Both the position numbers and the translations under genes were made by a program. Positions 16,859 to 25,284 of a stretch of DNA of 64,000 nt are shown here, in pieces. The notes beneath the pieces are model-generated. The model did not search any database. It worked only from the letters and a program-made list of their open reading frames with translations, and was not told where the DNA came from. Location: the NCBI RefSeq assembly GCF_029433095.1, contig NZ_JARNTX010000002.1:1302001-1366000 (forward strand), given 5' to 3'. Source of the DNA: Hymenobacter sp. YC55 (GTDB lineage Bacteria > Bacteroidota > Bacteroidia > Cytophagales > Hymenobacteraceae). Numbering within the stretch: the first letter of the stretch is position 1; each line of letters opens with the position of its first letter.

Positions 16859-17650
16859 TTAGCCAATGCTGCGAATTACGCCGCCATCTACCCGGACAGA
16901 GGCACCGTTGGTGGCAGACGCCAAGGGGCTGGCGAGGTAGGCTACCATATTCGCTACTTCGTCGGTGGTGGCGAAACGTTGGAGTAAGGAAGAGGGGCGA
17001 GCATTCTGGAAAAACTCGCGCTCTGCTTCCTCTTTGCTCTTGCCTTCGGCCGACATTTTCTGAATAAACTCTTCTACTCCCTCGGAGGCCGTAGGGCCCG
17101 GCAATACCGAGTTGACGGTCACGGCGGTGCCTTTGGTGAGTTCTGCCAGTCCGCGGGCCACGGCTAGCTGTGCCGTTTTGGTGGTGCCGTAATGAATCAT
17201 TTCTTCCGGAATCTGTAGGCCCGATTCGCTGGAGATGAACAGGATGCGGCCCCACTTCTTGTCGAGCATCTGGGGGAAATACTGGCGCGAAAGCCGCACG
17301 CCGCTTAGCACGTTTACTTCAAAGAAGCGGAGCCAGTCTTCGTCAGGTATTTCAGCGAATGGCTTGGGCTCGAAGATGCCTACGTTGTTGACCAGAATGT
17401 CCACGGTAGGTACTTGAATGAGCAGGTAATCAATTTGCTCGGAGCGGCTGAAATCGACGGCGACGCCGCGCACGGTGGCGCCCGGTGTTTCGGCCAGAAT
17501 AGTGGCCTTGGCTTCTTGCAAGCGTGCTTCGGTGCGGCCCGTCAAGATGATTTCGGCACCTTCGGCTGCCAGGCGGCGCGCAATGGCTAGCCCGATACCG
17601 GCCGTAGAGCCAGTAACTAACGCTACTTTGTTGGTGAGTTGCAGATCCAT
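16859..17650 (-). CDS. SDR family NAD(P)-dependent oxidoreductase
   Basis: A 263-residue classical short-chain dehydrogenase. The cofactor motif is VALVTGSTAGIG (residues 9-20), NNVG follows in ILVNNVGIF, and the catalytic region has ISSESG and HYGTTK (Ser, Tyr and Lys). The end ASVRVDGGVIRSIG is the usual SDR C-terminus. FabG-like length and motifs suggest a keto/hydroxy substrate that sequence alone does not reveal. The start is ATG at 17650. An upstream GTG at 17677 would add nine residues with no support. Confidence 0.88.
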   Translation of the reverse strand: MDLQLTNKVALVTGSTAGIGLAIARRLAAEGAEIILTGRTEARLQEAKATILAETPGATVRGVAVDFSRSEQIDYLLIQVPTVDILVNNVGIFEPKPFAEIPDEDWLRFFEVNVLSGVRLSRQYFPQMLDKKWGRILFISSESGLQIPEEMIHYGTTKTAQLAVARGLAELTKGTAVTVNSVLPGPTASEGVEEFIQKMSAEGKSKEEAEREFFQNARPSSLLQRFATTDEVANMVAYLASPLASATNGASVRVDGGVIRSIG

Positions 17651-17816
17651 GTGGAAATGGGTGTTAAAATAAACCACCTGCTAAACGCATAAACTGCGCA
17701 TTTGTCTGGTAGCAGGGTTCTTTTTCCACGGAGGTGCCACAAAGCCAGGGAAACAATCAATTTTCAATGGTTATCGTATTATCGCCAACTATTGATAGAA
17801 ACTTTTCCGCTCGTAC

Positions 17817-18305
17817 ATGGATTTCACTTCCTCCCGTCCCGAAGACCTGCTGTTTGACGCCGCCCGCAAAGGCAATGTAGATGCTCTTAAAGCCATGCTG
17901 GCCGAAGGCGTCGACGTAAACACGCAGGATGGCAAAGGCTTCACTGCCCTCATTATTGCTGCCTACGACGGCCACCTCGAAGCCACCCGCCTGCTGCTCG
18001 AAGCTGGCGCCAACCCCAACGTGCACGATGCCAGCGGCAACACCGCCCTGATGGGCGTCAGCTTCAAAGGCTTTCCCGAAATAGCGCAGCTGCTCATCGA
18101 GCACGGTGCCGACCTCAACGCCCGCAACGGCAACGATGGCACGGCCCTCATGTTTGCCACACTGTTCGGCCGCCACAACATTGTGCCCGTATTACTGCAA
18201 GCCGGCGCCGATGCTTCCCTGCGCGACGTGCGCGGCCTCACGGCCCGCGACTTGGCTATTCAGCAAGGCAACGAAGTAGCCCTTGGTCTACTGCCTCAAG
18301 AATAA
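17817..18305 (+). CDS. Ankyrin repeat protein
   Basis: A 162-residue cytoplasmic protein built almost entirely of ankyrin repeats. Four to five repeats are visible, with GFTALIIAAYDGHLEATRLL, GNTALMGVSFKGFPEIAQLL and GTALMFATLFGRHNIVPVLL as the clearest helices, each followed by a GA(N/D) turn. Such short bacterial ankyrin proteins bind protein partners, sometimes a catalase. No catalase gene is near. It precedes doxX-like 18349 by 43 bases on the same strand. Confidence 0.88.
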   Translation: MDFTSSRPEDLLFDAARKGNVDALKAMLAEGVDVNTQDGKGFTALIIAAYDGHLEATRLLLEAGANPNVHDASGNTALMGVSFKGFPEIAQLLIEHGADLNARNGNDGTALMFATLFGRHNIVPVLLQAGADASLRDVRGLTARDLAIQQGNEVALGLLPQE

Positions 18306-18348
18306 ACACGACATGTAGCATCTAAGAACACCCTAGCTGATTGTAGTT

Positions 18349-18756
18349 ATGAACGACTCCGTAGCCCGCTTCGCTCCCTATGCTTTTGCCCTGCTACGCA
18401 TTGTGGTGGGAGTCCTTTTTGCTATGCACGGCAGCCAAAAGTTGTTTGGGGTTCCCGGCGACAAGCCACCCATGGAGTTGGCCTCGCTGATAGGAGTGGC
18501 CGGTATCATCGAGTTTGCCGGTGGTATATTGATTGCTATTGGCTTGCTAACACGCTTTGCGGCCTTTATTGCCAGTGGCACCATGGCCGTGGCGTATTTT
18601 ATGGCGCACGCCCCCAAGGGGCTCCTGCCCATCATCAACCAGGGCGAGCCAGCGGTGGTGTACTGCTTTGTGTTTCTCTACATCTGGGCGCACGGCCCCG
18701 GTGTTTGGAGCATCGACCGGATGCTGCGGGGCAACCGTACCGCACCGGCAGTATAA
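18349..18756 (+). CDS. DoxX family membrane protein
   Basis: A 135-residue four-helix membrane protein. Helices are near residues 11-27, 43-64, 67-84 and 100-113. LLRIVVGVLFAMHGSQKLFG and GIIEFAGGILIAIGLLTRFAA are the DoxX/SURF4-like signature. DoxX proteins are inner-membrane proteins linked to thiol or redox stress in some bacteria and are otherwise undefined. The gene ends 24 bases before a strong bidirectional hairpin. Confidence 0.88.
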   Translation: MNDSVARFAPYAFALLRIVVGVLFAMHGSQKLFGVPGDKPPMELASLIGVAGIIEFAGGILIAIGLLTRFAAFIASGTMAVAYFMAHAPKGLLPIINQGEPAVVYCFVFLYIWAHGPGVWSIDRMLRGNRTAPAV

Positions 18757-18780
18757 ACGGCAAGCCACACCTGACACAGT

Positions 18781-18833
18781 TAAAGCATAAGCCCACCGGC
18801 CCCAATTTGGGAGGTCGGTGGGCTTATGCTTTA
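18781..18833. terminator. Bidirectional terminator with perfect 18-bp stem
   Basis: Bases 18781-18798 are the exact reverse complement of 18816-18833. A residues begin one arm and T residues end the other. It follows the doxX-like gene. Confidence 0.85.
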
Positions 18834-18983
18834 GCTCGACTACATTCACTGCAAGCCCGCGCCAAAGACGACTTTATTCCGCAAAACGTGCTTTTCTTTC
18901 AAACCCATTCCTCTAACCTTCCCTGCGAAGACGAGGATGCCGCCAAGAACAACTGGCGAGCCAAGGCCTAGCCTCTTAAAATC

Positions 18984-19022
18984 AAACAGCCCGGTCCGGC
19001 AACTTGCCGGACCGGGCTGTTT
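18984..19022. terminator. Bidirectional terminator with 19-bp arms
   Basis: AAACAGCCCGGTCCGGCAA (18984-19002) and its exact complement (19004-19022) meet at a minimal loop. It lies 28 bases beyond the stop of the minus-strand gene 19050-19337. Confidence 0.85.
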
Positions 19023-19049
19023 ATGTTGTTGCGTAATGCTAGTTGAAGC

Positions 19050-19337
19050 CTAGGGTATAGGCTGCCACGTTACGTCGGCCACGGCGGCAGTATTAGTGGA
19101 GAGGTATTGATCGTAGAGGTCCTGTGCCGTGCCCTGGTCTGGCTCGCTGCCATCAGAGCGCAGCACGAGCAGCAAGTCGTTGGGTGTCAGATTTAGCTGC
19201 TGCATGAGTTGCTGCCGCAGTTCGGGTGTAGCGTTCGGCAGCCCGTCTTGCAGCTTCACAACCGTTACGAATTGCCCGTCTTGCTTTATTTGGGTGTATA
19301 CGCCCGAGGGGCCACTGGAAAAAGTGTCTCTGCTCAT
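19050..19337 (-). CDS. Hypothetical protein, 95 residues
   Basis: A small soluble protein beginning MSRDTFSSGPSGVYTQIKQDG. It has no membrane helix or signal peptide. A Leu/Gln-rich helix (ELRQQLMQQLNLTPNDLLLV) lies in the middle, followed by an acidic SDGSEPDQGTAQDLYDQYL stretch. I do not recognise the family. ATG at 19337 is preferred to a farther in-frame codon at 19382. A terminator follows it at 18984-19022, which supports it as a real transcription unit. Confidence 0.6.
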   Translation of the reverse strand: MSRDTFSSGPSGVYTQIKQDGQFVTVVKLQDGLPNATPELRQQLMQQLNLTPNDLLLVLRSDGSEPDQGTAQDLYDQYLSTNTAAVADVTWQPIP

Positions 19338-19435
19338 GAGAAAGGGTTTAGAAAGGACACTTAGGATACGTAAGGCAAGCAAATGTGGCGTATCTTTTTG
19401 CTTGCTCGATGCGCAGACTATGCTTGTACCAAGAG

Positions 19436-20221
19436 CTACCCTTTGTTGACGAAGTCGGCATCTTCACCGATGGGCAAGGGCACCGGCCCCGTAATCTTCA
19501 ACAGAACTTCGGACAGGGGTTCAAGGCTGGTAATTTCGTCGACGTGGGGTAGGGCGCGGGTGCCGCCGAAGCGGTTCAGCCACACCGGGCGAATACCCAT
19601 ATCCAGCGCCCCCACTACGTCGGCCAGCCAATTGTCGCCCACCATTACGGCTTCGGCGGGGCTACCCTGTAGGCGCTCCAGCGCTACCTGATAAATGCGA
19701 GGGTTGGGCTTGGTGGCCCCCACGTCTTCCGACGTGATGAGGGCGTCTATCAGGTGGGTCATGCCGAGCTGCGCCAGTTTTTCCTTTTGCTCCGAAGTGC
19801 GGTTGTTGGTAACTATCCCAACTCGGAAGTGTGGTTTCAGGGCCTCCAGCAGTGGTAAGGCTCCCGGCACTGGCCGGCGCAGGCTTTGGTAGTGGCCGTA
19901 GTGACGGTGCGCAAACTGCTCGGCTTCCGCATTGGAGGCACCTAACCCATACGGCGCGAGCAGCCGTTGAAAACGCAGGCGGCGCGCCTCTTCATAGCTA
20001 TAGCGCCCCGCCAGCACCTGCGGATGCATTTCCTCGAGTATCTCGCTGTACTGCTGATACAGTTGCTCTAGGTCCACACCCTGAAACTCGGGTAGGCCTG
20101 CTGTAGAGACAGCCAAAGCTGCCCGCGCAGTGTTGGCGTGGTCGAAGAGGGTATCATCTAAATCGAAAAGAACGACAGTCGGGCGAACGAAATGCAGCGG
20201 TGATTCCGGCTGTGACGGCAT
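19436..20221 (-). CDS. HAD family hydrolase (YjjG-like nucleotidase type)
   Basis: A 261-residue haloacid-dehalogenase-type phosphatase. Motif I is VVLFDLDDTLFDH with nucleophile Asp20 and acid/base Asp22. Motif II Thr is in IVTNNRTSEQKEKL, motif III Lys is in GATKPNPRIY, and motif IV is VMVGDNWLADVVGA. A helical cap (about 35-110) sits between motifs I and II. The pattern and length resemble YjjG-type pyrimidine nucleotidases, but the substrate is not certain. ATG at 20221 is used. An upstream in-frame codon at 20278 would extend into unsupported sequence. Confidence 0.85.
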   Translation of the reverse strand: MPSQPESPLHFVRPTVVLFDLDDTLFDHANTARAALAVSTAGLPEFQGVDLEQLYQQYSEILEEMHPQVLAGRYSYEEARRLRFQRLLAPYGLGASNAEAEQFAHRHYGHYQSLRRPVPGALPLLEALKPHFRVGIVTNNRTSEQKEKLAQLGMTHLIDALITSEDVGATKPNPRIYQVALERLQGSPAEAVMVGDNWLADVVGALDMGIRPVWLNRFGGTRALPHVDEITSLEPLSEVLLKITGPVPLPIGEDADFVNKG

Positions 20222-20732
20222 AAAAGGAGTGTTTTGATGGAAGCCTACCGAGTAGTCGGAGTGGGTTTTGCTACGCAATAGTAGGTAGCTAGCACTCCAA
20301 AGGTTGCACGCAGAGCATCCATCCGCCGTTGGAGGCTGTAGTGCGAAGCTTGTGCTTCGCGTGCCATTGCCCGATCTGAGTCAGGCCCCGGCCACAACCT
20401 GGTTCCACAAAACGCGAAGCACAAGCTTCGCGCTACAGCCTCCAACGGCGGATGGATGCAGAAGTGGATTTCAAGGGAAATGTTCTGAAGAAAGCAAAGG
20501 CGAAACCAAGATATCAGCAACGGTGGTGGCTGATGAAGGTGCTTGGCAAATAACTGAAGCTCAGCTGTTACGCTTAACTGGGCCATATCTTCGTCGCCGG
20601 GTCTGCGTATGTAATTTTCTTGATTGGCTACGGCAACAGTAGCCCGTCAACTCCGCTTCAGCACTAGCCTGTAGGTATGGTAACGGAGCTGTGAACGGAA
20701 TGTGTGGTTTCACGATGTAAACAAACAAACGA
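20222..20732. other. Intergenic region, 511 bases, with palindromic element
   Basis: It holds the element at 20315-20459. A -7-like TATCTTCG at 20586-20593 could start the downstream SDR gene with a leader of about 140 bases. No other gene is visible. Confidence 0.5.
20315..20459. repeat. Palindromic element with 47-bp inverted repeats (MITE- or REP-like)
   Basis: Bases 20315-20361 and 20413-20459 are reverse complements with one mismatch in 47, separated by 51 bases. Each arm contains a smaller hairpin, GCGAAGC-TTGT-GCTTCGC or the reverse. There is no coding capacity. This could be a small non-autonomous mobile element or a REP-type palindrome. Confidence 0.85.
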
Positions 20733-21920
20733 ATGACCCCCAACCTCAAGCCCCTAAAGCAACAAACCATTGTCATTACCGGCGCCAGTAGTGGCATCGG
20801 GCTGGCTACGGCCAGAATGGCCGCCAAAAAAGGCGCACAGCTTGTGCTGGCTGCCCGCAACGAAACCGAGCTACACCACATCGAGCAGCAACTCCAGGAG
20901 CAAGGCGCGCGCGTAGTAGCCGTAGCCGCCGACGTGGCCATCCGCGAAGACATTGAGCGGATTGCTGAAACGGCCATTCAGCATTTCGGTGGCTTCGATA
21001 CCTGGGTCAACGACGCCGGCATTTCTATTTGGGGCCGCTTGGAAGAAGTAAGCGACGAAGACAACCGCCGCTTGTTTGAAACCAATTTCTGGGGCATGAA
21101 CTACGGCTCGTTGGCTGCCGCCCGGCACCTCAAGCAGCGCGGCGGCGCCATCATCAACGTGGGCAGTGTGGCCTCCGATGTGGCTTTTCCGCTGCAAGGC
21201 ATGTACTGTGCCAGCAAGCACGCCATCAAAGGCTTCACCGATGCGCTGCGTCTGGAACTGGAAGAAGAAGGTGCCCCCATTTCGGTAACCCTTATCAAGC
21301 CAGCCGCCATTAATACGCCTTTCCCGCAGCACGCCCGCAACTACATGGACAAGGAGCCCAAGCTGCCGCCGCCCGTTTACGAGCCGGAAGAAGTAGCCAA
21401 CGCCATTCTGTACGCCGCCGAGCATCCCGAGCGCGACATCTACATCGGTGGGGGTGGAAAGGTGATGAGCTCCTTCAACAAGCACGCGCCCCGGGCCATG
21501 GACAAGATGAGCGAGGGAATGATGTTCAAAGAGCAAAAGCGCGACGAACTGCCCCGTAACCCCCAAGGCGCCCTGCACCACGCTGGCGACGATGGCCACG
21601 TACACGGCGACCATCCCGGCTACGTTATGAAAACCAGCCTCTACACCCGCGCCAACAGCAACCCCGTGCTGAAAAATACCTTGCTGGCTGCCGCCACGGC
21701 CGCTGCTACCTGGTGGCTGCTTGGCAAGCGCGACGCCAACAAGACGAAGATAGCCGCCGTAACGACCGACAGCACGACAACCAGTAACACCACGCTAGCT
21801 AGCACCATCTCTACAAGCAGTGCCAGGCTTACCACGCCCCACATCGAAGACCACGGTACTCTCGCCACGCACCACGAAACAATTCCACTCTCGACCACAG
21901 GTAGCACAGTTATTCCCTAA
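20733..21920 (+). CDS. SDR family oxidoreductase with membrane-anchor-like C-terminal extension
   Basis: A 395-residue protein. Residues 11-250 are a classical short-chain dehydrogenase: cofactor motif TIVITGASSGIGLATA, NDAG, active-site Ser in VGSVAS and Tyr/Lys in MYCASKHA. Beyond the enzyme there is a His/Asp-rich linker (ALHHAGDDGHVHGDHPGY), a hydrophobic segment LAAATAAATWWLL (about 325-340) and a Thr/Ser-rich tail of about 50 residues. The extension is not part of the SDR fold and could tie the enzyme to the membrane. The substrate is unknown. Confidence 0.85.
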   Translation: MTPNLKPLKQQTIVITGASSGIGLATARMAAKKGAQLVLAARNETELHHIEQQLQEQGARVVAVAADVAIREDIERIAETAIQHFGGFDTWVNDAGISIWGRLEEVSDEDNRRLFETNFWGMNYGSLAAARHLKQRGGAIINVGSVASDVAFPLQGMYCASKHAIKGFTDALRLELEEEGAPISVTLIKPAAINTPFPQHARNYMDKEPKLPPPVYEPEEVANAILYAAEHPERDIYIGGGGKVMSSFNKHAPRAMDKMSEGMMFKEQKRDELPRNPQGALHHAGDDGHVHGDHPGYVMKTSLYTRANSNPVLKNTLLAAATAAATWWLLGKRDANKTKIAAVTTDSTTTSNTTLASTISTSSARLTTPHIEDHGTLATHHETIPLSTTGSTVIP

Positions 21921-22261
21921 CGGGAGGGCTGAAAAGTCAGCAACGCCCGCGTCGCTCTTGTTGGAGTGGCGCGGGCGTTCTGTTTACTAGCGTGTGTCAC
22001 CTTATGGGTTGCTTGGGCTCCTCCTAAATAGGCATGCGTAGGTGGAAAGCTGTGTGGTCTGCATCTTGTATAAACTACTGCGCTGTTTTCGGCCACTATG
22101 CTCAGGTCGAAAGGTCGAATGAACTAAGTAGTTGGTCGATTCTTTCGGGCTTTTGATGGAACGTGGCCCACCTTGGCGCAAACAGGCATTGGGTTTGAAT
22201 GAAGGAGCTCAGAACGCAACGTTCAGCACACCTTCGAAACAGACTTCAACTCCACTCCATC
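21921..22261. other. Intergenic region, 341 bases
   Basis: After the terminator at 21942-21979 I see no gene, repeat or perfect promoter consensus. Confidence 0.45.
21942..21979 (+). terminator. Terminator after the SDR gene
   Basis: A GC-rich stem AACGCCCGCG (21942-21951) pairs with its exact complement at 21970-21979, followed by CTGTTT. It lies 21 bases past the stop. Confidence 0.65.
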
Positions 22262-22747
22262 ATGAAAAAGCAACTTTTTAGTTTCGCCCTTCTTCTCAGC
22301 CTTGGTGCTTCTTTCGGCAGCAGTTCCTTCGCCGCTACTACGGCCGCCGTTGGCCAGGAGCAGCGTCAGGACCGTGACCACGACAAAGACAAAGACCATC
22401 GGCATGGAAAAGGGGAGCGTGGTGCCCAATTCCAGCAGCGCCGCATCGAGGCCATGACCAAAGAACTTGGTTTGAGCAGCAAGCAAAAGTCGAAAGTCGA
22501 GAAGATCTTTCAGGAGCAACAGCAGCAGATGCAAGCCCTGCGTAGCCGCTCCGGCAACGACCGCAGCCAACTGCGAGCCGAAGCCAAACGCATCCACGAG
22601 AGCACCGACAAAAAGCTCAAAGATGCCTTGTCGAAGAAGCAATACGCTCAGCTTGAAGCCAAGCGCCAAGAGCGCCAGCGCCAGATGTTCGACCGCCAGA
22701 ACAACCAGCGCGGCAACGACCGTCGCGACTTTGGCCGCCGCAGCTAA
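22262..22747 (+). CDS. Spy/CpxP-like periplasmic protein
   Basis: A 161-residue exported protein. The signal peptide is MKKQLFSFALLLSLGASFG... to about residue 26. The mature part is very polar and helical: a His/Asp/Lys-rich segment (DRDHDKDKDHRHGKGER), then LGLSSKQKSKVEKIFQEQQQQMQ and LKDALSKKQYAQLEAKRQER, which match the LTxxQ-type helices of Spy/CpxP and DUF4890-like proteins. By family analogy it could be an envelope chaperone or metal-stress protein. The His/Asp stretch could bind metal. ATG at 22262 is required for the signal peptide; an in-frame ATG farther up at 22199 would bury it. Confidence 0.75.
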   Translation: MKKQLFSFALLLSLGASFGSSSFAATTAAVGQEQRQDRDHDKDKDHRHGKGERGAQFQQRRIEAMTKELGLSSKQKSKVEKIFQEQQQQMQALRSRSGNDRSQLRAEAKRIHESTDKKLKDALSKKQYAQLEAKRQERQRQMFDRQNNQRGNDRRDFGRRS

Positions 22748-22767
22748 GCTGCCGTTCTTCTCGTGTA

Positions 22768-22808
22768 GCAACCCGCTTTGTCCGCGTTCGGATGAGGCGG
22801 GTTGTTTG
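22768..22808 (+). terminator. Terminator after the Spy-like gene
   Basis: GCAACCCGC (22768-22776) pairs with GCGGGTTGT (22797-22805) and is followed by TTG then TTTTAT a few bases later. Confidence 0.6.
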
Positions 22809-22911
22809 CTTTTATATCTACACTTATTGATATACCAAGTATTTGAGGTATAATTTCGTCTTGATACATAGCGGTGGCGGCTGCTCCGCTGTAGGTTAAC
22901 TTAGTGCGCTT

Positions 22912-24039
22912 ATGTCTACTGTCAGTGCTTCTGCCGCACGTAGAGCCCGTTTTTGGGCCACGCGACGCCATGTCTTCCAAACGGTTGGAAGTATTGGGGT
23001 GGTATTTGTTGGGGTACTCGAAGCCATGGCCCTGCTGCTGTGGGTGCCGCGGCAGGCACTGTTGCTCCTGGCACTGGTTGGCCTCCCTATTGGGCTGATC
23101 CTGGGCGTGTTGGAGGTGGTGGTGTTTCCGGCTCTGGTGCAGCGCCTGAAGCTGCATCTGGCTACGCTGCTGCAAGGCTTGGCCCATTTGCTGTTGCTGA
23201 GCGTGCTCTATGGGGCTATTATGTGGGTGGCTCACGTACTCGATTTGCCGCAGCTCTGGATACCGCCCACGGGCAAGACTCCCGGCCCAGTGCAGAACGC
23301 GCTGCGAGTATTCATGATTTACTTGTTTGGGGGATTCGTGACAACGCTGTTGCGCCAGTTGCTGTTGCGCATGGACCGCCGCCGCCTGATGCAGCTGCTA
23401 GCAGGCCACTATCAGCAGCCCGTTACCGAAGACCGCATCTTCCTGTTCGTGGACTTGAAAGGCTCAACCCGCCTGGCCGAAACCCTCGGCAACGACCAAT
23501 ACAGCCGCTTTGTGCGCGACTTCTTTTCCGATGTTAGCGTGGCTATTGAGGCTACCCGGGGCGAGGTGTACCAATACGTCGGCGACGAAGTAGTGGTGAC
23601 GTGGCCTTCCAAGCTGGGTGTGGCACATGCGAACTGCCTGCACTGCTTTTTCAAAATGCAGCACCGCATTGAAGAGCGCCGCGGCCACTACTTGCGCAAA
23701 TACGGGGTGGTGCCCGAGTTCAAGGCCGGCGCCCACGGTGGGCGCGTCACTACGGTGCTGGTTGGCACGGCGCACCGCGAGCTAGTCTACCACGGCGACG
23801 TGCTCAACACCACGGCTCGCATTCAGGCGCAATGCAATGCGCTGGGTAGCAAGTTCCTGATTTCGGCTAGCCTTTATCAGCAGATAGGAGCGTATCCGGA
23901 ATACCATTTCACCCTGCTTGGCAGCCACCAACTGCGGGGCAAAGCCGGCGCTACCGAGCTGGTCGATGTACAGAAGCAGGTTTCTTTCCGGCCAATTCAA
24001 GCGGAAGTGGTGGAAAGCAGTTGGCCCGCCGGCAACTAG
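22912..24039 (+). CDS. Membrane-bound class III adenylate/guanylate cyclase
   Basis: A 375-residue protein with four hydrophobic helices (about 25-47, 49-75, 84-110 and 130-150) and a C-terminal class III nucleotide cyclase domain (about 174-355). Metal-binding Asp181 is in FLFVDLKGSTRLAE and Asp225 in YVGDEVVV. The transition-state Asn299 and Arg303 are in VLNTTARIQAQ, so the enzyme should be active. The product, cAMP or cGMP, is not settled by the visible residues. No HAMP domain or receptor gene is adjacent. The membrane part may sense or only anchor. Confidence 0.88.
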   Translation: MSTVSASAARRARFWATRRHVFQTVGSIGVVFVGVLEAMALLLWVPRQALLLLALVGLPIGLILGVLEVVVFPALVQRLKLHLATLLQGLAHLLLLSVLYGAIMWVAHVLDLPQLWIPPTGKTPGPVQNALRVFMIYLFGGFVTTLLRQLLLRMDRRRLMQLLAGHYQQPVTEDRIFLFVDLKGSTRLAETLGNDQYSRFVRDFFSDVSVAIEATRGEVYQYVGDEVVVTWPSKLGVAHANCLHCFFKMQHRIEERRGHYLRKYGVVPEFKAGAHGGRVTTVLVGTAHRELVYHGDVLNTTARIQAQCNALGSKFLISASLYQQIGAYPEYHFTLLGSHQLRGKAGATELVDVQKQVSFRPIQAEVVESSWPAGN

Positions 24040-24127
24040 GGTAGCTGCGGCATGCTGTGCCAGGAAAGACTGTACTAGGGTTATTCACTTCGCCGCCAAA
24101 CACCCACTCTGTAGAGCACAGTGCTTA

Positions 24128-25274
24128 CTACCTAACCGGCCGCATGCCATTAGTTGTTGGCGGAGTGATTTGCGAAGGGCGCTGACTCGTTGGTTTGATG
24201 GCCGGTTGGCGGCGCCACCAAAGTAGAAAGCCCGTGAGGCTAAGTAAGGCGGGGGAGAGGCCACCCAGCGCCCAGAAAACCTTCACCAGCCACCCGCCAA
24301 ACTGGCCGAAGTGCAGGGTGAAAGCCACCAGCTCAGCCCGCTCGCCTAAGGAGGCCTGGCGCACGTCGGGGGCCGCGAGGACCCGGCCAGTCCGCGCTGA
24401 CAGCTCTATGGTTTCACTGAAATTCCCGTAAAGCGGGCTGCTGGTGAGGCGCCCCAGGGCCCGGACCACCGTATCGGCAGGGGATTTGGGTAGTGCCATG
24501 CCTTGCAGCTCGAAACCTGGCACAGCCTGTGTTGCCCGGCGCGCCAGCGTATCGAGCGGCACTTCTACAGCTGGCTGAATTTGCAAGGATACTTCCGTTT
24601 CAGCCTGGTAAGTGCTAGGCTGAAACGCCGCGCGCAGCATCCACGCGCCACTTCCTGCCAGCACCAAGTTGAACACCAGGCTCCAAACGCCAACTATTCG
24701 GTGCAAACCAGAGGAAGCGGTGCGCCAGTTTTTCCAGTTGAGGCGCTGCCGGAGCAGCAATACCGGTAGTTAGGTGCTTGCGGTATACCACTGCCCCCGT
24801 GAGCACACTCAGTACTAAGGCCAGCCCCAGCAGCGCCACCACTAACTCGCCAGCTTTGCCCGCCAGCAGGCTGTAATGCAGGCCTAGCAGCCAGCCGAAG
24901 AAATGCGCCCGCGCATTGCGCTGACCTAGATAGCGAGCTGTGTATGGGTCGAAGTAAGCCAGCGTCCAGGTGTGGTCGGGCTGGTCAACGCTGACCTCGA
25001 TGGCATCTGTGGGAGTAGCGGAAATACGCCGCAGGCGCAGGTAAGCCGGCTGGGGAAACCGTTGCCGCGCCGCCGTCAGCACCCCGTCCAAAGAAGGTCG
25101 GGCGCCAGGCGGCGCGGCTACTGTCAGCAGGTGCGGGTTTAGGGTGTGGTCGAGTTCGGGCTCGAAAAGCAGGGCTACCCCGCTCAAACTCACCACCAGT
25201 AACAGCCCTCCCGTCAGCAGGCCCAGCCAACTGTGCAGCGCAAACAGGCGGCGGGTAAGAGCAGAGCGAGCCAT
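24128..25274 (-). pseudogene. PepSY-associated membrane protein, broken by a one-base frameshift
   Basis: Two overlapping frames together make one PepSY-TM protein of about 380 residues. The N-terminal piece begins MARSALTRRLFALHSWLGLL and runs through LVLSVLTGAVVYRKHL, and the C-terminal piece continues LLLRQRLNWKNWRTASSGLH to LTGFLLWWRRQP. The break is at 24770-24771, where the minus strand reads CACCTAACTACC. Removing one A gives KHLLPVLLLRQRLNWKNWR and joins the frames. The family couples reduction or processing to siderophore uptake, which fits its place 10 bases after the TonB receptor. This may be a sequencing error or a real inactivation. Confidence 0.85.
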
Positions 25275-25284
25275 GCAACAGCAG

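Noticed and set aside
18705..18971. Gene overlapping the end of doxX and the first terminator
   Set aside because: It would read through a strong terminator and its first half is out of frame with doxX; only the last part is of possible interest.
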